Shown here: positions 14,342 through 22,201 of the stretch, piece by piece
Layout of the letters: each line of letters starts with the position of its first letter
Position numbering within the stretch: position 1 is the first letter of the stretch
DNA from: Robiginitomaculum sp.
GTDB lineage: Bacteria > Pseudomonadota > Alphaproteobacteria > Caulobacterales > Maricaulaceae
Length of the DNA: 23,880 bases
Reading direction: 5' to 3'
Assembly (NCBI GenBank): GCA_016765255.1
Contig: JAESQI010000175.1
Location: 1-23,880, forward strand
Translations under genes and position numbers: made by a program
The notes under the pieces: model-generated
What the model was told of the DNA's origin: nothing
The model's input: only the letters and a program-made list of their open reading frames with translations
Databases searched by the model: none

Positions 14342-15565
14342 ATGCGTAAATTCTTCCCAATGTCAGCTTGCATTTTGGTGGCTTCGTGTGGAGGGGCGTC
14401 TACCGTATCACCGACCCCGCCACCTCCTCCGCCGCCTGTAGCCGTTTTTGGCACAGGGCCAGCCGACTGTGTTGGTGGCCTTGCTGACGGATATGCGTGC
14501 AACGGGATCACACTTGAAAAAAACATAACCCTTGCAACTTTTGGGGCGGGGTATGGCAATGATATCTGGGGCTGGACAGATCCAGATACTGGGATTGAAT
14601 ACGCCTTGATGGGTTTAAATAACGCGACGGCCTTTGTGCGGATTGATAACCCGAAAGTCCCTGTTCTGATTGGCAAATTGCCAACGCAGACGATCGCGTC
14701 CACATGGCGGGATATCAAAGTCTACAAAAATTATGCATTTATTACGGCGGACGTGTCTGGCCCGCACGGTATGCAAATATTTGACCTGACTCGTCTTCGT
14801 ACCAATAACACCAATGTGACATTTACTGCAGACGCCCTCTATTCAAATTTTGAAAATGCCCATAATATCGCCATCGATGAGACCAGTGGCTATGCCTATA
14901 TTGTGGGCACAAATACATGTGGAGGTGGACTGCATATTGTTGACATCAGTGACCCTTTAAATCCTGTTTTTCAGTCTTGCCACGCAGCAGACGGCGACAC
15001 CCACGATGCCCAATGCGTGAGCTATATTGGGCCTGATCCTGATTATGCGGGCAGTGAAATTTGTTTTGATTCCAATGAAGATTCTATCGCGATTGTCGAT
15101 GTCAGCGACAAGGCCGCACCCGCCAGCATTGCCAGTCAAGTTTATCCAGACCTTGGTTTTACCCATCAGGCTTGGCTAGATGACACACAAAAATTTCTGG
15201 TTGTAAATGATGAATTTGACGAGCGAAATTTCCGCGTCAGGACAAGCACAATTGTCTTTGACGTGTCTGATTTGGACGCGCCGACATATCTATACACCCA
15301 TAAAGGCACGACCAATTCCATAGACCATAATTTATATATTGTTGACAATAAAATGTACCAAGCCAATTATAGTTCAGGTTTGCGGATTTTGGATTTCACG
15401 GATCTGGCCACAGATACGCTCACCGAAACGGCTTTCTTCGATACCTATCCTGAAAATAACGAGACGGGTTTTGATGGGGCGTGGAGTGTCTATCCGTTTT
15501 TTACCTCTGGTACAATCATCGTCAGTGATACGAGGCGAGGTTTGTTTATCCTCGCCCCTCAATAG
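14342..15565 (+). CDS. Choice-of-anchor B / LVIVD-repeat lipoprotein
   Basis: This is an exported lipoprotein of about 407 residues. The N terminus MRKFFPMSACILVASC is a lipoprotein signal with lipobox VASC, so Cys16 would be lipidated. A short linker with a run of seven prolines follows. The rest is a beta-propeller-like series of repeats of the LVIVD type (GLHIVDISDPLNPVF, SIAIVDVSDKAAPAS, STIVFDVSDLDAPTY and GLRILDFTDL), together with ENAHNIAIDE, DTHDAQCVSY and SIDHNLYI. This pattern fits the family known as choice-of-anchor B, whose members carry different C-terminal anchors; here the anchor is the N-terminal lipid. The function is unknown. It stands alone, 86 bases after cobT, and converges on secA with seven bases between stops. 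Confidence 0.82.
   Translation: MRKFFPMSACILVASCGGASTVSPTPPPPPPPVAVFGTGPADCVGGLADGYACNGITLEKNITLATFGAGYGNDIWGWTDPDTGIEYALMGLNNATAFVRIDNPKVPVLIGKLPTQTIASTWRDIKVYKNYAFITADVSGPHGMQIFDLTRLRTNNTNVTFTADALYSNFENAHNIAIDETSGYAYIVGTNTCGGGLHIVDISDPLNPVFQSCHAADGDTHDAQCVSYIGPDPDYAGSEICFDSNEDSIAIVDVSDKAAPASIASQVYPDLGFTHQAWLDDTQKFLVVNDEFDERNFRVRTSTIVFDVSDLDAPTYLYTHKGTTNSIDHNLYIVDNKMYQANYSSGLRILDFTDLATDTLTETAFFDTYPENNETGFDGAWSVYPFFTSGTIIVSDTRRGLFILAPQ
15534..15556. terminator. Possible hairpin at the lipoprotein/secA convergence
   Basis: GGCGAGG (15534-15540) and CCTCGCC (15550-15556) form a perfect 7-bp stem around a nine-base AT-rich loop, at the end of the lipoprotein coding region. It could slow or end transcription between the converging genes. 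No T tract follows on either strand, so an intrinsic terminator is doubtful. Confidence 0.3.
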
Positions 15566-15572
15566 ACAGTAT

Positions 15573-18281
15573 TTATCCCAATTTTCCGTGGCAGTGTTTG
15601 AACTTTTTACCGGACGTACATGGGCAGGGCGCATTTCGGGAAATACGGCCATTTTCGGCTTCATATTTTGCTTGGTCAAACCCGTCAGAAACAAGGGAAT
15701 TCATAGGAGCCGTTAAGGCAGGTTGTGTAGGGTCTTGCAACGCGCTAGGATTAAAGTCTGCATATTCAGTCGGATTAAAGGCGGGTTCCGCTTGTGGCTC
15801 GGGGGCTTGCGCTTGAATTTGAATGTTCATCAATAGGCGCGTCACCCCTTCGCGTAAATTGGTCAACAGACTATCAAACATGGTAAAAGCTTCGCTTTTA
15901 TACTCGTTTAAGGGATCGCGTTGGCCGTAACTGCGCCACGTAATCACAGATTTCAAATGATCAAGTTGTTGCAGATGGTCTTGCCAATTGCTGTCAATGG
16001 TTTGTAAAAGCACTTGCTTTTCAACGCTTTGCACGGTTGGTACATCGAGTTGCCCAAATTTATCCTCAAACACTTTATCAGATGCTTGCGTAAACCGTTC
16101 CAGCATTTCCTCGTCTGCAATCCCTTCTTCTGCCGCCCAATCGCTAAAGGCGGGGGCGAAACCAAGCAGCTCTTGTGAGCGAGTGGTGAGGCCTTCAATA
16201 TCCCATTGCTCTGCGTAGGCTTTTTTAGGGACATGGGTATCAATCAGGTCTTCACAAATTTGGTGACGCATGTCTTCGATGACGTCAGACACATCGTCGT
16301 CGGTCATAAATTCGAGGCGTTGTTCAAAAATAGTTTTGCGCTGATCATTCATCACATCATCATATTTAAGCAAGTTTTTACGAATGTCGAAATTGCGGGT
16401 CTCGACGCGCCCTTGGGCTCGCTCAACTGCTTTAGACATAAATTTATTGGTCAGGCTTTCGCCTTCTTCCCAGCCGAGTTTCCCCATCATGTTTTTGAGG
16501 CGGTCGCCACCAAAAATACGCATCAGGTCATCTTCTGTGGAAATATAAAATTTTGAATGACCTGGATCCCCTTGGCGGCCCGTCCGTCCGCGTAATTGGT
16601 TATCAATTCGGCGGCTTTCATGGCGTTCCGTACCCAAAACATAAAGCCCACCAGCGTCGAGTGCTTTCTGTTTGAGCGTAGCCACTTCGGTTGTGAGTTT
16701 TTCAATGGCGGATTTGCGATCAGCCTTGCTTAACCCTTGCTCAATTTCTTGCTCGATACGCATATCCAGATTGCCGCCAAGTTGAATATCCGTGCCGCGA
16801 CCTGCCATGTTGGTGGCGATTGTCACTGTGCCTGGTACACCCGCTTGAGCAATAATCGCCGCTTCCTGATCATGATAGCGAGCGTTGAGCACATTGTGCT
16901 GCAGGTTCTTCTTAGATAAATGAGCGGATAGTTTTTCAGATTTATCAATGGAAACCGTGCCCACCAACATGGGTTGGCCTTTGGCTTGGCAGATTTTTAT
17001 TTCTTCGACAATTGCGTCAAATTTTTCCCGCTCCGTGCGGTAAATCACGTCTTCGTCGTCAATGCGAAGCATGGGGCGATTGGTCGGAATTTCTAGGACA
17101 TTGAGTTTGTAAGTTTCGTAAAATTCTGTGGCCTCGGTGACCGCCGTGCCCGTCATGCCTGATAGTTTTTCATACAGGCGGAAATAATTCTGGAAGGTGA
17201 CAGAGGCCAAAGTGACATTTTCTGGCTGTACTTCAACTCCTTCTTTGGCTTCAATGGCTTGGTGCAAGCCTTCGGACATGCGCCGCCCTTCCATCATCCG
17301 CCCCGTGAATTCGTCAATCAACATAATGGCATTGTCTTTGACGATATAATCTTTGTCGGCCACATATATTTTATGGGCCCGCAGAGCTTGGTTGATATGG
17401 TGAACAATGGTGATGTTCTCGATATCGTAGAGGCTTTCGCCTTCGAGCAGGCCTTTGTCCCGCAGGATTTTTTCGATTTGCTCATTACCGTCTTCGTTAA
17501 AAACGGCGGTTTTTGCCTTTTCATCAACATCATAACCGTCTTCGGTAATCAGAGGGATAAAGTTGTCGATTTGCTGGTAAAACTCGGAACGGTCGTCAGT
17601 AGGGCCCGAAATGATCAGAGGAGTACGGGCTTCGTCGATTAAAATACTGTCAATTTCGTCAATAATGACAAAATGATGCCCGCGTTGAGCCATGGTCTCG
17701 ACCGAAAATTTCATATTATCGCGGAGATAATCAAAGCCAAATTCGTTATTTGTGCCGTATGTGACATCACAATTATAGGCATCTTTACGTTCAGGGTCTG
17801 ATAGGCCGTGCACAATGCAGCCTGTGGTTAGGCCTAGAAAAGTATAAACTTGCGCCATCCAGTCGGCGTCCCGTTGGGCCAAATAATCATTGACGGTGAC
17901 AACATGAACGCCTCGGTCGGTGAGGGCGTTTAGGTAGACGGCCAAGGTTGCAACGAGGGTTTTCCCTTCTCCCGTGCGCATTTCAGCAATTTCGCCTCTA
18001 TGTAAAGATATGCCGCCGATTAACTGGACATCATAATGACGTTGCCCGAGGCTCCTCTTGCCAGCTTCGCGAACAACGGCAAAGGCTTCGGGCAGGAGAT
18101 CATCTAGGCTTTCCCCGTCTTTATAGCGGGTTTTAAATTCGCCCGTTTTGGCTTTTAAGGCATCATCGGATAGAGGTTCGAACGTGCTTTCAAGTCCGTT
18201 GATTTTTTCAACAAGTGGGCGGAATTTTTTTAACTTGCGGTCATTTTCCGTACCGAAGATTTTTTTTGCAATACCTAACAT
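15573..18281 (-). CDS. secA: Preprotein translocase ATPase SecA
   Basis: SecA is the peripheral motor that drives unfolded preproteins through SecYEG. All 902 residues are present, the usual length. Walker A is MRTGEGKTLVA (about 101-111), followed by YGTNNEFGFDYLRDNM, the DEAD-like FVIIDEIDSILIDEARTPLIISG, EFTGRMMEGRRMSEGLHQA, MLVGTVSIDKSE, TNMAGRGTDIQLGGN, ERHESRRIDNQLRGRTGRQGD and the scaffold region VLLQTIDSNWQDHLQQLDHL. The C-terminal zinc motif NAPCPCTSGKKFKHCHG (SecB and lipid binding) is intact. ATG 18281 is preceded by TAAGGA (18287-18292). It is divergent from the parvulin lipoprotein gene, a common alphaproteobacterial arrangement linking export with folding. Confidence 0.98.
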   Translation of the reverse strand: MLGIAKKIFGTENDRKLKKFRPLVEKINGLESTFEPLSDDALKAKTGEFKTRYKDGESLDDLLPEAFAVVREAGKRSLGQRHYDVQLIGGISLHRGEIAEMRTGEGKTLVATLAVYLNALTDRGVHVVTVNDYLAQRDADWMAQVYTFLGLTTGCIVHGLSDPERKDAYNCDVTYGTNNEFGFDYLRDNMKFSVETMAQRGHHFVIIDEIDSILIDEARTPLIISGPTDDRSEFYQQIDNFIPLITEDGYDVDEKAKTAVFNEDGNEQIEKILRDKGLLEGESLYDIENITIVHHINQALRAHKIYVADKDYIVKDNAIMLIDEFTGRMMEGRRMSEGLHQAIEAKEGVEVQPENVTLASVTFQNYFRLYEKLSGMTGTAVTEATEFYETYKLNVLEIPTNRPMLRIDDEDVIYRTEREKFDAIVEEIKICQAKGQPMLVGTVSIDKSEKLSAHLSKKNLQHNVLNARYHDQEAAIIAQAGVPGTVTIATNMAGRGTDIQLGGNLDMRIEQEIEQGLSKADRKSAIEKLTTEVATLKQKALDAGGLYVLGTERHESRRIDNQLRGRTGRQGDPGHSKFYISTEDDLMRIFGGDRLKNMMGKLGWEEGESLTNKFMSKAVERAQGRVETRNFDIRKNLLKYDDVMNDQRKTIFEQRLEFMTDDDVSDVIEDMRHQICEDLIDTHVPKKAYAEQWDIEGLTTRSQELLGFAPAFSDWAAEEGIADEEMLERFTQASDKVFEDKFGQLDVPTVQSVEKQVLLQTIDSNWQDHLQQLDHLKSVITWRSYGQRDPLNEYKSEAFTMFDSLLTNLREGVTRLLMNIQIQAQAPEPQAEPAFNPTEYADFNPSALQDPTQPALTAPMNSLVSDGFDQAKYEAENGRISRNAPCPCTSGKKFKHCHGKLG

Positions 18282-18345
18282 ATGGGTCCTTAGAAACTCT
18301 ATAGGCGGCGTTTGTAAAATTGCCGAGAAAACAATGCTTTTTGGT

Positions 18346-18372
18346 GACTTAAGGACGAGAATGGCTTAAGTC
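18346..18372. promoter_or_regulatory. Perfect inverted repeat between secA and the parvulin gene
   Basis: GACTTAAG (18346-18353) and CTTAAGTC (18365-18372) are exact reverse complements separated by 11 bases. Each arm also contains the palindrome CTTAAG. A TTGACT hexamer on the minus strand (18369-18374) overlaps the right arm and could be a -35 box for secA, although no good -10 box follows at 17 bases. The placement suits an operator acting on one or both divergent genes. No regulator is known from the sequence. Confidence 0.4.
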
Positions 18373-18417
18373 AATGAGACGGGTGTAGTTTGCGCCTAAA
18401 ATAAGGGAAATATACGA

Positions 18418-19401
18418 ATGGCCTTTGGAAACACGTCAAATTTTGCCTCTAAATTAAGATATGGGCACCAAATTATACTTTTGGCACTGATAGGTGTAAT
18501 ATTGGTCTCGTGTCAGGATAAAGTCTTGGTTCAAGACAAAACCCCCTTTAGTGCCAGTGTTGTTAGACTTGGGGATACGGTCGTGGCGGAAATTGACGGC
18601 ACAAGTCTGTATTTATCCGATATTGAAAATGCAGCTTTGGCCAAAGGCTTGATGAAACCGGGTGAGAACTTAACGCCTGCCAAGCCTATCTTTCATAGCG
18701 TGCTGGATGAACTGATTGATCAACGATTGCTCGCCCTAGAAGCTTTGCGCCGCTCTTTGGATCAAAATGACGAGACGCGTCGACGTTTGGCGGTGTCCCG
18801 TGAGCGGATTTTGTCCAATGTGGTTGTGGAAACGTTATTGGCTGAAAAAGTCACGGAAGATGCGATTTTGCGTATGTATGAGGAGCAGGCCGCTCTGCAA
18901 GAGGGGGGGGAGCAAGTTCGCGCCCGTCATATTTTAGTCGAGACCGAAGACAAGGCGAAAGAGCTTAAAGATTTAGTTGAGAAAGGCGGCAGTTTTTCTG
19001 CGCTTGCCAAAGAATTCTCTATAGATATTTCCACGCAGGATTTGGGAGGGGATTTGGGGTATTTTTCCAGAGACGCATTGCGCGAAGATATGGCAAGCGT
19101 GGCATTTGCAACACAAAAAGGAAGTGTGTCCGAGACGTTTAAAACAAGCCTTGGTTGGCACCTCATAAAGGTTGAAGACCGTCGGGTGACGCCAAAGCCA
19201 AGATTTGAAGAAATTAAGCCAGAAATCACCTCCTATATGACCTATGCTGCGATTGAAAAAATGTTGAAAACATTACGTGAGAATAGCAGTATTGAGTTAA
19301 AATTAGGCGGAGGAAAAGGGGCTAGAACCGATCCGTCACCGAACGAAATACCCAAAAGTGAAAAGTCTAAAAGTGAAAAGTCAAGTATTCCGAAAAAATA
19401 A
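18418..19401 (+). CDS. Parvulin-type peptidylprolyl isomerase lipoprotein (SurA/PrsA-like)
   Basis: This is a predicted periplasmic folding catalyst that isomerises prolyl bonds in exported proteins. The N terminus has a basic region, a hydrophobic stretch (about 19-31) and lipobox LVSC, predicting lipidation at Cys32. Residues 50 to about 160 look like a SurA-type helical chaperone region. The parvulin domain spans about 168-256 (ARHILVETEDKAKELKDLV, FSALAKEFSID, GGDLGYFSRDALREDM, TSLGWHLIKVEDRR). The tail is low-complexity Lys/Ser/Glu with a 15-bp duplication. AAGGGA at 18403-18408 is a good ribosome site. Its TAA overlaps the argJ ATG. A run of eight G at 18903-18910 is in frame here. Confidence 0.9.
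   Translation: MAFGNTSNFASKLRYGHQIILLALIGVILVSCQDKVLVQDKTPFSASVVRLGDTVVAEIDGTSLYLSDIENAALAKGLMKPGENLTPAKPIFHSVLDELIDQRLLALEALRRSLDQNDETRRRLAVSRERILSNVVVETLLAEKVTEDAILRMYEEQAALQEGGEQVRARHILVETEDKAKELKDLVEKGGSFSALAKEFSIDISTQDLGGDLGYFSRDALREDMASVAFATQKGSVSETFKTSLGWHLIKVEDRRVTPKPRFEEIKPEITSYMTYAAIEKMLKTLRENSSIELKLGGGKGARTDPSPNEIPKSEKSKSEKSSIPKK
19354..19383. repeat. 15-bp tandem duplication in the parvulin 3' end
   Basis: AAAAGTGAAAAGTCT (19354-19368) is followed directly by the same 15 bases with one change (19369-19383). It encodes KSEKS twice in the low-complexity tail, so it adds residues without breaking the frame. Confidence 0.85.
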
Positions 19402-20633
19402 TGAACCTCAAACCCTCACCCTTTGCCCCTAAATATTTTCCGGACATGCCTCAAATTGACGGCATTGATATGTGGGTGGCTGAGACGGGGGCTAAATATA
19501 AGAACCGCCCTGATCTCTTACTGGTAAAATTTGCGGCGGAGAGTGTGGTTGCCGGCGTGTTTACAAAATCATCCACGACGGGCGCGCCCGTGGATTGGTC
19601 TAAAGTCTGTTTACAAAATTATGCCAATGGCGGGCTTTTGGTCAATGCGGGCAATGCTAATGTATTTACGGGCAAGCAAGGCCATGAAGATGTGGTTGCG
19701 ATGGCAGGGTTTGCTTGCGCCACACTTGGCTGCGCGCCTGAAGATGTGTATATTTGTTCAACGGGGGTTATTGGCGAGCCTCTGGATTTGGGGCCAATAC
19801 AAAAAGCGCTGCTGAGCAATAGTTTAAAAAACACCAAAGCGGATTGGCAACAGGCAGCACAGGCGATTTCAACAACCGACACCTATTCTAAAGGGGTGCA
19901 GGCGTGTGTTGAAATTGACGGTGTGCCTGTGCAAATTTGCGGCATTGTGAAAGGCTCTGGCATGATTGCGCCTGATATGGCCACCATGCTTGGGTTTATA
20001 TTTACAGATGCCAATATTTCGCAAAATGTATTGCAAACTTACTTAAGCCAATACTGCGAAACAAGCTTTAACGCCATTACGGTCGATAGTGATACCTCTA
20101 CAAGTGACACGGTCATGCTCATCTCTAGTCGGCAAGCCGGTCACGCTGAAATTACAGATAGTGAAGATCCGCGTTTGGACGGTTTCAAAATGGCTCTTTC
20201 TTCACTCATGTTAGACCTTGCCCATCTCGTGATCAAGGACGGGGAAGGGGCGCAAAAATTTGTTGAAATTCAGGTGAGCGGGGCAGAAACGAAAAAGTCC
20301 GCTAAAACCATCGCCATGAGTATTGCCAATTCGCCTTTGGTCAAAACGGCCATTGCAGGCGCGGACGCCAATTGGGGGCGGATCGTCATGGCGGTGGGCA
20401 AATCAGGGGAATTGGCGAAACGTGATAAACTCGCCATCTGGTTTGGGGATCATCTGTTGGCGAAAAACGGTCAAAGATCAGATGCGTATGTTGAGAATAT
20501 TGTTAGCGATTATATGCAAAGTTCTGAAATACTGATCCGTGTGGACATTGGGTGTGGCAGTGGAAAATTTACCGTTTGGACATGTGATTTCACCCACGGC
20601 TATATAGATATAAATGCGGATTATCGCAGTTAA
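19401..20633 (+). CDS. argJ: Bifunctional glutamate N-acetyltransferase / ornithine acetyltransferase
   Basis: ArgJ transfers the acetyl group from N-acetylornithine to glutamate in the cyclic arginine pathway, and the bifunctional form can also use acetyl-CoA. The 410-residue precursor is the normal length. The autocleavage site is seen in GSGMIAPDMATMLGF, where Thr195 becomes the N-terminal nucleophile of the beta chain. Other signatures are VNAGNANVFTGKQG, CSTGVIGEPLDL, DSDTSTSDTVML, GADANWGRIVMAVG and the C-terminal THGYIDINADYRS. Its ATG overlaps the parvulin TAA (TAATG). Whether it is mono- or bifunctional cannot be told from sequence alone. mutT follows after 73 bases, the common alphaproteobacterial order. 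Confidence 0.96.
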   Translation: MNLKPSPFAPKYFPDMPQIDGIDMWVAETGAKYKNRPDLLLVKFAAESVVAGVFTKSSTTGAPVDWSKVCLQNYANGGLLVNAGNANVFTGKQGHEDVVAMAGFACATLGCAPEDVYICSTGVIGEPLDLGPIQKALLSNSLKNTKADWQQAAQAISTTDTYSKGVQACVEIDGVPVQICGIVKGSGMIAPDMATMLGFIFTDANISQNVLQTYLSQYCETSFNAITVDSDTSTSDTVMLISSRQAGHAEITDSEDPRLDGFKMALSSLMLDLAHLVIKDGEGAQKFVEIQVSGAETKKSAKTIAMSIANSPLVKTAIAGADANWGRIVMAVGKSGELAKRDKLAIWFGDHLLAKNGQRSDAYVENIVSDYMQSSEILIRVDIGCGSGKFTVWTCDFTHGYIDINADYRS

Positions 20634-20706
20634 GATAATATTAGCCATATCTTCAAGTAATGGCAAAATCTTGACGATATTAACTTTATTAAGATGAAAG
20701 CCTGTT

Positions 20707-21126
20707 ATGTTGAAACTTGTCGTGGCATGTGCGCTGATAGATAGAGACGGACGCATATTGATGAGCCAGCGACCGACGGATAAAGATCATGCGGGGCTGT
20801 GGGAGTTCCCGGGTGGTAAAATTGAAAAGGGGGAGACGCCTGAACAAGCGTTAAGACGTGAATTGTGGGAAGAATTAGGCCTAGAGCCGTGTGAGAGATG
20901 CTTTCAAGCGTTCTCATTTGTTTCTCATGAATATGCGGATTTTCATTTGCTCATGCCGCTCTATCTCTGCCGACAATGGGACGGGATTGCCCGTCCTAAA
21001 GAAGGGCAGACGATAAAGTGGGTGTTTCCAGATCGTCTCTTGGATTTGGATTTGGTGCCAGCAGATATCCCGCTGGCCCAAGAAATTAGAGATAGAATCC
21101 CTAAGGGGCAAAGATATGCGAAGTAA
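20707..21126 (+). CDS. mutT: Nudix hydrolase, MutT type (8-oxo-dGTP diphosphatase)
   Basis: This is a cytosolic sanitising enzyme that hydrolyses oxidised dGTP to the monophosphate. The 139 residues contain a complete Nudix box from Gly37 to Leu59 (GKIEKGE, then RELWEELGL) with the metal-binding glutamates in place. The N terminus VVACALIDRDGRILMSQRP and the preceding GLWEFPGG are typical of MutT. Near residue 105 is IKWVFPDRLLDLDLVPAD. It is downstream of argJ, as in many relatives. Its last 11 bases overlap the Flp pilin gene, which reads in another frame. Other Nudix substrates cannot be excluded. Confidence 0.92.
   Translation: MLKLVVACALIDRDGRILMSQRPTDKDHAGLWEFPGGKIEKGETPEQALRRELWEELGLEPCERCFQAFSFVSHEYADFHLLMPLYLCRQWDGIARPKEGQTIKWVFPDRLLDLDLVPADIPLAQEIRDRIPKGQRYAK
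21103..21108 (+). promoter_or_regulatory. Ribosome binding site of the Flp pilin, inside mutT
   Basis: AAGGGG lies seven bases before ATG 21116, within the last codons of mutT. The alternative ATG at 21128 has no comparable site, so the longer start with the mutT overlap is preferred. Confidence 0.6.
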
Positions 21127-21313
21127 AATGAACAAAACCCAAAATTTATTAAGACGGTATTTTTCGAGTGAAGAGGGGGCTACGGCCATAGAATATGCGC
21201 TTTTGGTCGCCTTGTTAAGTGTCGCCTTGATTAGCGCAATGTCTTTATTGGCATCAACTCAAAGCACAATGTGGAATAATGTGAGTAACACGCTCAATAA
21301 CGCCAATCCTTAA
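21116..21313 (+). CDS. Flp family type IVb pilin
   Basis: This 65-residue prepilin is of the kind assembled by Tad/Flp systems for tight adherence. After a short basic leader (MRSKMNKTQNLLRRYFSSEEG) comes the prepilin-peptidase site Gly|Ala-Thr-Ala-Ile-Glu-Tyr, with Glu at +5 and Tyr at +6 as in Flp pilins. The hydrophobic helix ALLVALLSVALISAMSLLA and a short polar tail follow. It overlaps the end of mutT by 11 bases and is probably translated from the same message. No tad, cpa or rcp gene is in the window, so its assembly machinery must be encoded elsewhere if it is functional. Confidence 0.85.
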   Translation: MRSKMNKTQNLLRRYFSSEEGATAIEYALLVALLSVALISAMSLLASTQSTMWNNVSNTLNNANP

Positions 21314-21329
21314 ACACGGTAGCAAAACC

Positions 21330-22181
21330 TTATAATTTTCCTTCTTTAACGCCAAGTGCGTCCGCCAATCTGGTTGTCGCGCTGCCAGGTTTTAATGGTT
21401 TGGGTTGGCTTTTATCTGGCGCCCAGCCTGTTAGCCAGATTATATCAATTTCTACTTTCAATTTACCTGAAGCTTTGTCGGTATGGTCACGCTTGTAGAT
21501 ATCTTCCACTTTGGCAAAAAACTTTATTGACACGGGGTTTTTAGCGCGTTCAATCAGGGTGTTACTTTCTCCCATGCGCCGAAGGTCACGGTATAGTAGG
21601 GCGAGTGACTTGTAATTCACTCTGACCAGATCCCGGTCAACAACCGGCATAGTAAAGCCAGCCGTTTGTAAAAGGCCAGCCGCTTGGCTGAGGGTGATCA
21701 TAGGGGATACTCTGGGGGTAATGTGACCGTAAATTAAATCCTCGGCCTCATACATGACGTGGCGAAGGGTTGATAAAGTCTGTCCGCCAAATAAACAGGC
21801 TAGAAATAATCCGTCTGGTTTTAAAACCCGCATAAATTCATGCATGGCTCTCGGCACATTATTGACGCTGTGAAGGTCAAGGGCGTTAATGACCAAGTCA
21901 AAATTTTTGTCAGGGTATGGAAGTGTTCCCAAATCATCATCAATAAAATTGACGATGACTATCTTGCCCAATTTTACACTGAGAGATTTGGTGAGTTTAT
22001 CCGTAATTTCTGGCGGGCCAATGAGGAGTGTCTGTGTAAATGTTCGGTTTATATCCAAAACGCGAGCACACGCATCTTCAGCACATCTCTCAAACAAGAA
22101 TGCATCCGTGACAAGTTTAGCGCCGCGTGCGCGCCTAGACCGAATAAGTTTGGTGTCAAAGATGTCTTTTACAGATGCCAT
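21330..22181 (-). CDS. NDUFAF5-like class I methyltransferase-fold protein
   Basis: This 283-residue protein resembles alphaproteobacterial relatives of NDUFAF5, a mitochondrial complex I assembly factor that hydroxylates an arginine of the NDUFS7 subunit. Matching features are the post-motif segment LPYPDKNFDLVINALDLHSVNNVPRAM, FMRVLKPDGLFLACLFGGQTL, a PRVSPMITLSQAAGLLQTAGF stretch, the DLRRMGESN segment and the ending LTGWAPDKSQPKPLKPGSA. The usual glycine-rich motif I is degenerate (LLIGPPEITDKL near residues 52-63). It is 20 bases from the divergent comF gene, the usual pairing in this class, and converges on the pilin gene. Its role in complex I assembly is inferred from the family. Confidence 0.82.
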   Translation of the reverse strand: MASVKDIFDTKLIRSRRARGAKLVTDAFLFERCAEDACARVLDINRTFTQTLLIGPPEITDKLTKSLSVKLGKIVIVNFIDDDLGTLPYPDKNFDLVINALDLHSVNNVPRAMHEFMRVLKPDGLFLACLFGGQTLSTLRHVMYEAEDLIYGHITPRVSPMITLSQAAGLLQTAGFTMPVVDRDLVRVNYKSLALLYRDLRRMGESNTLIERAKNPVSIKFFAKVEDIYKRDHTDKASGKLKVEIDIIWLTGWAPDKSQPKPLKPGSATTRLADALGVKEGKL

Positions 22182-22201
22182 CGCTCTGATATGGTCTGAA
22201 A

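Noticed and set aside
16206..16556. Plus-strand frame of 116 codons opposite secA
   Set aside because: secA is complete and conserved on the other strand, and this frame has no ribosome site or domain.
20634..20706. Separate promoter for mutT in the argJ-mutT gap
   Set aside because: A TTGACG hexamer is present, but no acceptable -10 box follows at 16-18 bases, so I do not call it.
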